Of a stretch of 64,000 bases of DNA, positions 60,755 through 64,000 are shown piece after piece. The stretch lies in contig NZ_KQ950184.1 of the NCBI RefSeq assembly GCF_001517975.1, positions 74,703-138,702 of the forward strand, read 5' to 3'. The notes beneath the pieces were generated by a model that saw nothing but the letters and a program-made list of their open reading frames with translations, ran no database searches and had not been told where the DNA came from. Origin of the DNA: Thermobifida cellulosilytica TB100 (GTDB taxonomy: Bacteria > Actinomycetota > Actinomycetes > Streptosporangiales > Streptosporangiaceae). The position numbers and the translations under genes were made by a program. Positions within the stretch are counted from its first letter, which is position 1. Each line of letters starts with the position of its first letter.

Positions 60755-63253
60755 TCATCCGCTGGTCAGAGCGGCCGCCACCGTCCCGGTGTCCACTTGT
60801 CCGGTGCCCACCGAGGCGATGGGCCGCGGCAGCGCCTCGCCCGAGGCGTCCCGCCGCTCCACCGGGTCGGGAAGCCGGACCGGGCCGCCGTCGGCGCGGA
60901 AGGCCCGCGCCGGGGAACGTCCCACCCAGGCGAACAGCAGTATGTCCTCCCCCTTGAGGAAGCGCTGGCAGCGCACCCCCCCTGTGGCGCGGCCCTTGGC
61001 GGGGAAGGCCGAGAAGGGGGTCTGCTTGGCCGTTCCGGTCTGCGTGTCGGGCAGTGCGTTGCTGCTGCCCGCGACCGTGACGACCACGGTGTCCTCGGGC
61101 GAGGTCACCGCGCCGAACCACAGCGCGTGCGCGCCCTCGCCCAGGCGGATGCCGGCCACCCCGCCCGCGTTGCGCCCCTGCGGGCGCACCGAGGAGGCCG
61201 GGAAGCGCAGCAACTGGGCGTCGGAGGTGACGAAGACGAGGTCCTCCTCGCCGGTGACGAGCTGGGTGGCGCCGACCAGCCGGTCGCCCGGCCGCAGGTT
61301 GATGATCTCGAAGTCGTCCTTGTTCTGCGGGTAGTCCCCGCCGACCCGTTTGACGACGCCCTGGCGGGTGCCCACGGCCAGCCCTGGGCCGTCCCCGCCG
61401 AGCGCGGCCAGGGCGATCACCCGCTCTCCCTCGTCGAGCTGCACGAACTCGGTGACCGGCAGGCCGGAGGCGATCGCCGGGGCGTCGGCGGCCTCCATGG
61501 GGAGCTCGGGAAGCTCCAGCACCGGCACCCGGATCATCCGCCCCAGGTCGGTGACGAGCCCGACCTCGCCGCGCACGGTGGCCCGCACGTTGGACGCCAT
61601 CGCGTCGTGCCGGGCCCGCGGCCCCTCGAACATCGGCGGCAGTTGCGCGCCCGGGGTGCGGCCCAGCAGGCCGCTGGTGCTCAGCAGCACGTGGCAGGGG
61701 TCGTCGCCGACCTCCAGCGGGATCGCGGAGGTGCGCTGCTCGCCGGAGCTCTCCCGCAGCACGGTGCGGCGCGGGGTGGCGAACTCCTTGGCCACCGCGG
61801 CCAGCTCCTTGGAGACCAGCCTGCGCAGCTTGCGGTCGGACTCCAGGATCGCGGTCAGCTCGCCGATCTCGGCGTTGAGGGTGTCGCGTTCGCGCTCCAG
61901 CTCCAGCGTGTCGTAGCGGGTGAGGCGGCGCAGCGGCGTGTCGAGGATGTAGCGGGCCTGCGTCTCGGACAGATCGAAGGCCTCCATCAGCCGCTGCCGG
62001 GCCTGGGCGGAGTCCTCGGAGTCGCGGATGAGCGCGATGACCCGGTCGATGTCGGCCAGCGCCACCAGCAGGCCCGCCACCAGGTGGAGGCGCTCCTGGC
62101 GCTTGGCGCGGCGGTGCTCGCAGCGGCGGCGCACCACCTCGATGCGGTGGTTGACGTAGACCAGCAGCAGGTCGCGCAGGCCGAGGGTCTGCGGCTGGCC
62201 GTCCACCAGCGCGACGTTGTTGATGCCGAAGGTCTCCTCCATCGGGGTGAGCCGGTAGAGCTCCTCCAGCACGGCCTCCGGGTTGAAGCCGTTCTTCAGC
62301 TCGATCACCAGCCGCAGGCCCTGGTTGCGGTCGGTGAGGTCCTTCAGGTCCGAGATGCCCTGCAACTTCTTGGCTTGGACCAGCTCCTTGATGCGGCTGA
62401 CGACCTTCTCGGGGCCGACGTTGTAGGGAAGCTCGGTGACGACCAGGCCGGTGCGGCGCGGGGTGATCTTCTCGATGGACACGGTGGCGCGGGTGCGGAA
62501 GGTGCCGCGGCCCTTGGCGTAGGCGTCCCGGATGCCGTCCAGCCCGATGATGGTCCCGCCGGTGGGCAGGTCGGGGCCGGGGATGAACTCCATGAGCTCC
62601 TCGAGGGTGGCGTCGGGGTGCGCGAGCAGGTGCCGCGCCGCCGCGACGACCTCGCCGAGGTTGTGCGGGGCCATGTTGGTGGCCATGCCCACCGCGATGC
62701 CCGAGGCGCCGTTGACCAGCAGGTTCGGGAAGGCCGCGGGCAGCACCTCCGGTTCGGTCTCCTGGCCGTCGTAGTTGGGCCGGAAGTCCACCACGTCCTC
62801 GTCGATGGACTCCACCATCAGCGTGGCCGCGCGGGCCAGGCGCGCCTCGGTGTAGCGCATGGCCGCGGGGGCGTCGTCACCGCCGAGGGAGCCGAAGTTG
62901 CCGTGCCCGTCCACCAGGGGGACCCGCATGGCGAAGGGCTGGCTCAGCCGCACCAGCGCGTCGTAGATCGCGCTGTCGCCGTGCGGGTGCAGCTTGCCCA
63001 TCACCTCGCCGACCACGCGGGCGCACTTGACGTGCGCCCGGTCGGGGCGCAGCCCCATCTCGTTCATCTGGTAGAGGATGCGCCGCTGGACCGGCTTGAG
63101 GCCGTCGCGGGCGTCGGGAAGCGCACGCTGGTAGATGACCGAGTAGGCGTACTCCAGGAAACTGCCGCGCATTTCCTCGGAGACGTCGATGTCGATGATC
63201 TTCTCGGTGAGTTCCTCGGGCGGCGGGGACGTTGTACGGGCCATGTCCGCCAT
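60755..63253 (-). CDS. parC: Topoisomerase IV subunit A
   Basis: 832 residues. The breakage-reunion domain has catalytic Y134 in [10 protein letters not shown] and the quinolone-resistance region [12 protein letters not shown] (D93, S94, Y98). The C-terminal beta-pinwheel (~510-832) lacks a GyrA box, which favours ParC over GyrA. It cuts and rejoins DNA with ParE to separate replicated chromosomes. ATG 63253 or 63244 may start it; neither has a strong Shine-Dalgarno. It is followed by the terminator at 60689. Confidence 0.94.
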   Translation of the reverse strand: MADMARTTSPPPEELTEKIIDIDVSEEMRGSFLEYAYSVIYQRALPDARDGLKPVQRRILYQMNEMGLRPDRAHVKCARVVGEVMGKLHPHGDSAIYDALVRLSQPFAMRVPLVDGHGNFGSLGGDDAPAAMRYTEARLARAATLMVESIDEDVVDFRPNYDGQETEPEVLPAAFPNLLVNGASGIAVGMATNMAPHNLGEVVAAARHLLAHPDATLEELMEFIPGPDLPTGGTIIGLDGIRDAYAKGRGTFRTRATVSIEKITPRRTGLVVTELPYNVGPEKVVSRIKELVQAKKLQGISDLKDLTDRNQGLRLVIELKNGFNPEAVLEELYRLTPMEETFGINNVALVDGQPQTLGLRDLLLVYVNHRIEVVRRRCEHRRAKRQERLHLVAGLLVALADIDRVIALIRDSEDSAQARQRLMEAFDLSETQARYILDTPLRRLTRYDTLELERERDTLNAEIGELTAILESDRKLRRLVSKELAAVAKEFATPRRTVLRESSGEQRTSAIPLEVGDDPCHVLLSTSGLLGRTPGAQLPPMFEGPRARHDAMASNVRATVRGEVGLVTDLGRMIRVPVLELPELPMEAADAPAIASGLPVTEFVQLDEGERVIALAALGGDGPGLAVGTRQGVVKRVGGDYPQNKDDFEIINLRPGDRLVGATQLVTGEEDLVFVTSDAQLLRFPASSVRPQGRNAGGVAGIRLGEGAHALWFGAVTSPEDTVVVTVAGSSNALPDTQTGTAKQTPFSAFPAKGRATGGVRCQRFLKGEDILLFAWVGRSPARAFRADGGPVRLPDPVERRDASGEALPRPIASVGTGQVDTGTVAAALTSG

Positions 63254-63739
63254 TGTGACCTGTGTGTGAGACAGGCGCGAACCGGGAAGGTGTCCCCGAC
63301 ACCCCCCCGCACGTGCGCGTCGGCGGCGCCCCGACCGGTCGGAGGCCCGGACCGTCCGGCCTTCGCGGCGGGACCCGTCGCGCGGCCTCGCCCCCGGTGC
63401 CGGAAGAACGGGAGGAGGGGAGGTCAGGAGGAGAGCACGCCCGGGCCGCCGTCCACGAATCCGGTGAGAACCGCCACCCCGGTTTTTCCCCGCTGCGGGA
63501 CAACCGGAGCGGTCGGGCGCTGGTCACCCCCTCCCACCAGCGCGAACACGGAGAGCGAACCGGTGGTGCGGGGTGGATGCGGGCGGAGAATAGTACACCC
63601 GTTTCTCCCGGAGTCAAACCGGGGAGCGTGTAGTGCCGGTAACCTTTGGGTGACCCGTCCATCCAGCCACGCTTCATCCGCCCGTCCGCCGCCCGGTGGT
63701 GAGAAGGCGCGCCTCCGGTCTGACTGTTCATGGACGTTC
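63254..63739. other. Divergent region between parC and mrpA
   Basis: 486 bp, no credible gene. A TAGTAC at ~63591 and GGTAACC-TTTG-GGTGACC-like elements at ~63637-63655 are promoter or operator candidates. Nothing else recognised. Confidence 0.4.
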
Positions 63740-64000
63740 ATGCTGCTGCCCTTGGTCATCGCGCTCCACGCACTCACCGCCGTCGTTACGCCGCCGCTGA
63801 CCCGCATCCTCGGGCCCCGCGTCTTCCTGGTGGCCGCCCTGCCCCTGGGCCTGACCGCGGCCTGGGTCCTGGCGCGGACGCCCGGCATCCTCCGCGGCCA
63901 CCCGGTCGAGGCCTCCGTCCCCTGGGCGCCGGCCCTGGGCATCGTCCTCGACTTCCGTGTCGACGCGCTGTCGGTCGCGATGGTGCTGCTGGTGTCCGGG
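63740..64000 (+). CDS. Na+/H+ antiporter subunit A (MrpA/MnhA type), 3' truncated
   Basis: The first 87 codons from ATG 63740. MLLPLVIALHALTAVVTPPLTRILGPRVFLVAALPLGLTAAW gives two hydrophobic segments. The stretch VPWAPALGIVLDFRVDALSVAMVLLVSG matches the start of the NuoL/MrpA core, where WxPxLGxxFSFRxDGLSxLF is usual. The gene continues beyond the window. It is probably the first gene of an mrp operon exporting Na+ or H+ across the membrane. Confidence 0.75.
   Translation, partial: MLLPLVIALHALTAVVTPPLTRILGPRVFLVAALPLGLTAAWVLARTPGILRGHPVEASVPWAPALGIVLDFRVDALSVAMVLLVSG

Noticed and set aside
63424-63942. A 172-codon minus-strand frame overlapping the MrpA start
   Set aside because: It is antisense to the better-supported MrpA frame and low-complexity Arg/Gly-rich, with no domain.

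Overview
The window is a contiguous piece of a high-GC actinomycete chromosome. The strongest clue to its identity is a GH9 cellulase (2753-5650). Its catalytic domain, CBM3c and CBM2 read as a close ortholog of Thermobifida fusca Cel9A (E4), and a perfect 14-bp CelR-type operator, TGGGAGCGCTCCCA, lies upstream. With the actinobacterial housekeeping synteny (nadD-rsfS, lexA-LysM-nrdR-nrdJ, ParE/ParC topoisomerase IV, an HrdB-type sigma factor), this points to Thermobifida or a close relative in the Nocardiopsaceae. Genes use GC-rich third positions, frequent GTG starts, ATGA overlaps and several probably leaderless transcripts.

Layout. 1-11.5 kb: a surface-glycan and polysaccharide segment. 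It holds a truncated CDP-glycerol-type glycerophosphotransferase, a GT4 glycosyltransferase, Cel9A, proA preceded by a small DUF397-like gene, a GH114 lipoprotein that seems to use a CTG start, a DUF1349-like protein and a large GT2 protein, and it ends in a low-GC intergenic island. 11.5-17.7 kb: M48 peptidase, nadD, rsfS, a histidine phosphatase, two identical tRNA-Ala(GGC) genes and dinG. 17.7-28.5 kb: conserved hypotheticals, an AI-2E-type permease, glutamate racemase with a shortened VOC protein, a two-gene module matching 10-methyl fatty acid synthesis (FAD oxidoreductase plus CFA-type methyltransferase), and an acyl-CoA ligase.

29-39.3 kb: leuS, then three secreted or anchored small proteins that look like diverged paralogs, then the DNA-damage and dNTP block: lexA, a divergent LysM membrane protein behind a LexA box, nrdR and the B12-dependent ribonucleotide reductase nrdJ. 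39.4-50.4 kb: a VapBC-like toxin-antitoxin pair, an operon of two SPFH/band-7 membrane proteins behind a candidate ECF promoter, rnhB, a membrane-tethered double CbxX-type AAA+ ATPase, a sugar-1-phosphate nucleotidyltransferase and unknowns. 51-57.2 kb: a PAS-PAS-GAF-PP2C phosphatase, a degenerate type I-E-like CRISPR remnant, the principal sigma factor, yaaA, a GNAT protein whose start overlaps that of yaaA on the other strand, and a zinc-ribbon protein. 57.5-64 kb: parE, a TPR protein, beta-carbonic anhydrase, parC and the first 87 codons of an MrpA-type antiporter subunit.

The genes that visibly work together are lexA/LysM/nrdR/nrdJ (SOS and dNTP supply), the FAD oxidoreductase/methyltransferase pair (membrane lipid branching), parE/parC, and the paired SPFH genes. 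I did not find one clear, wholly new system. The best leads are the SPFH pair with its ECF-like promoter, the three-paralog cluster, the membrane-anchored tandem AAA+ protein, and the orphan CRISPR remnant.
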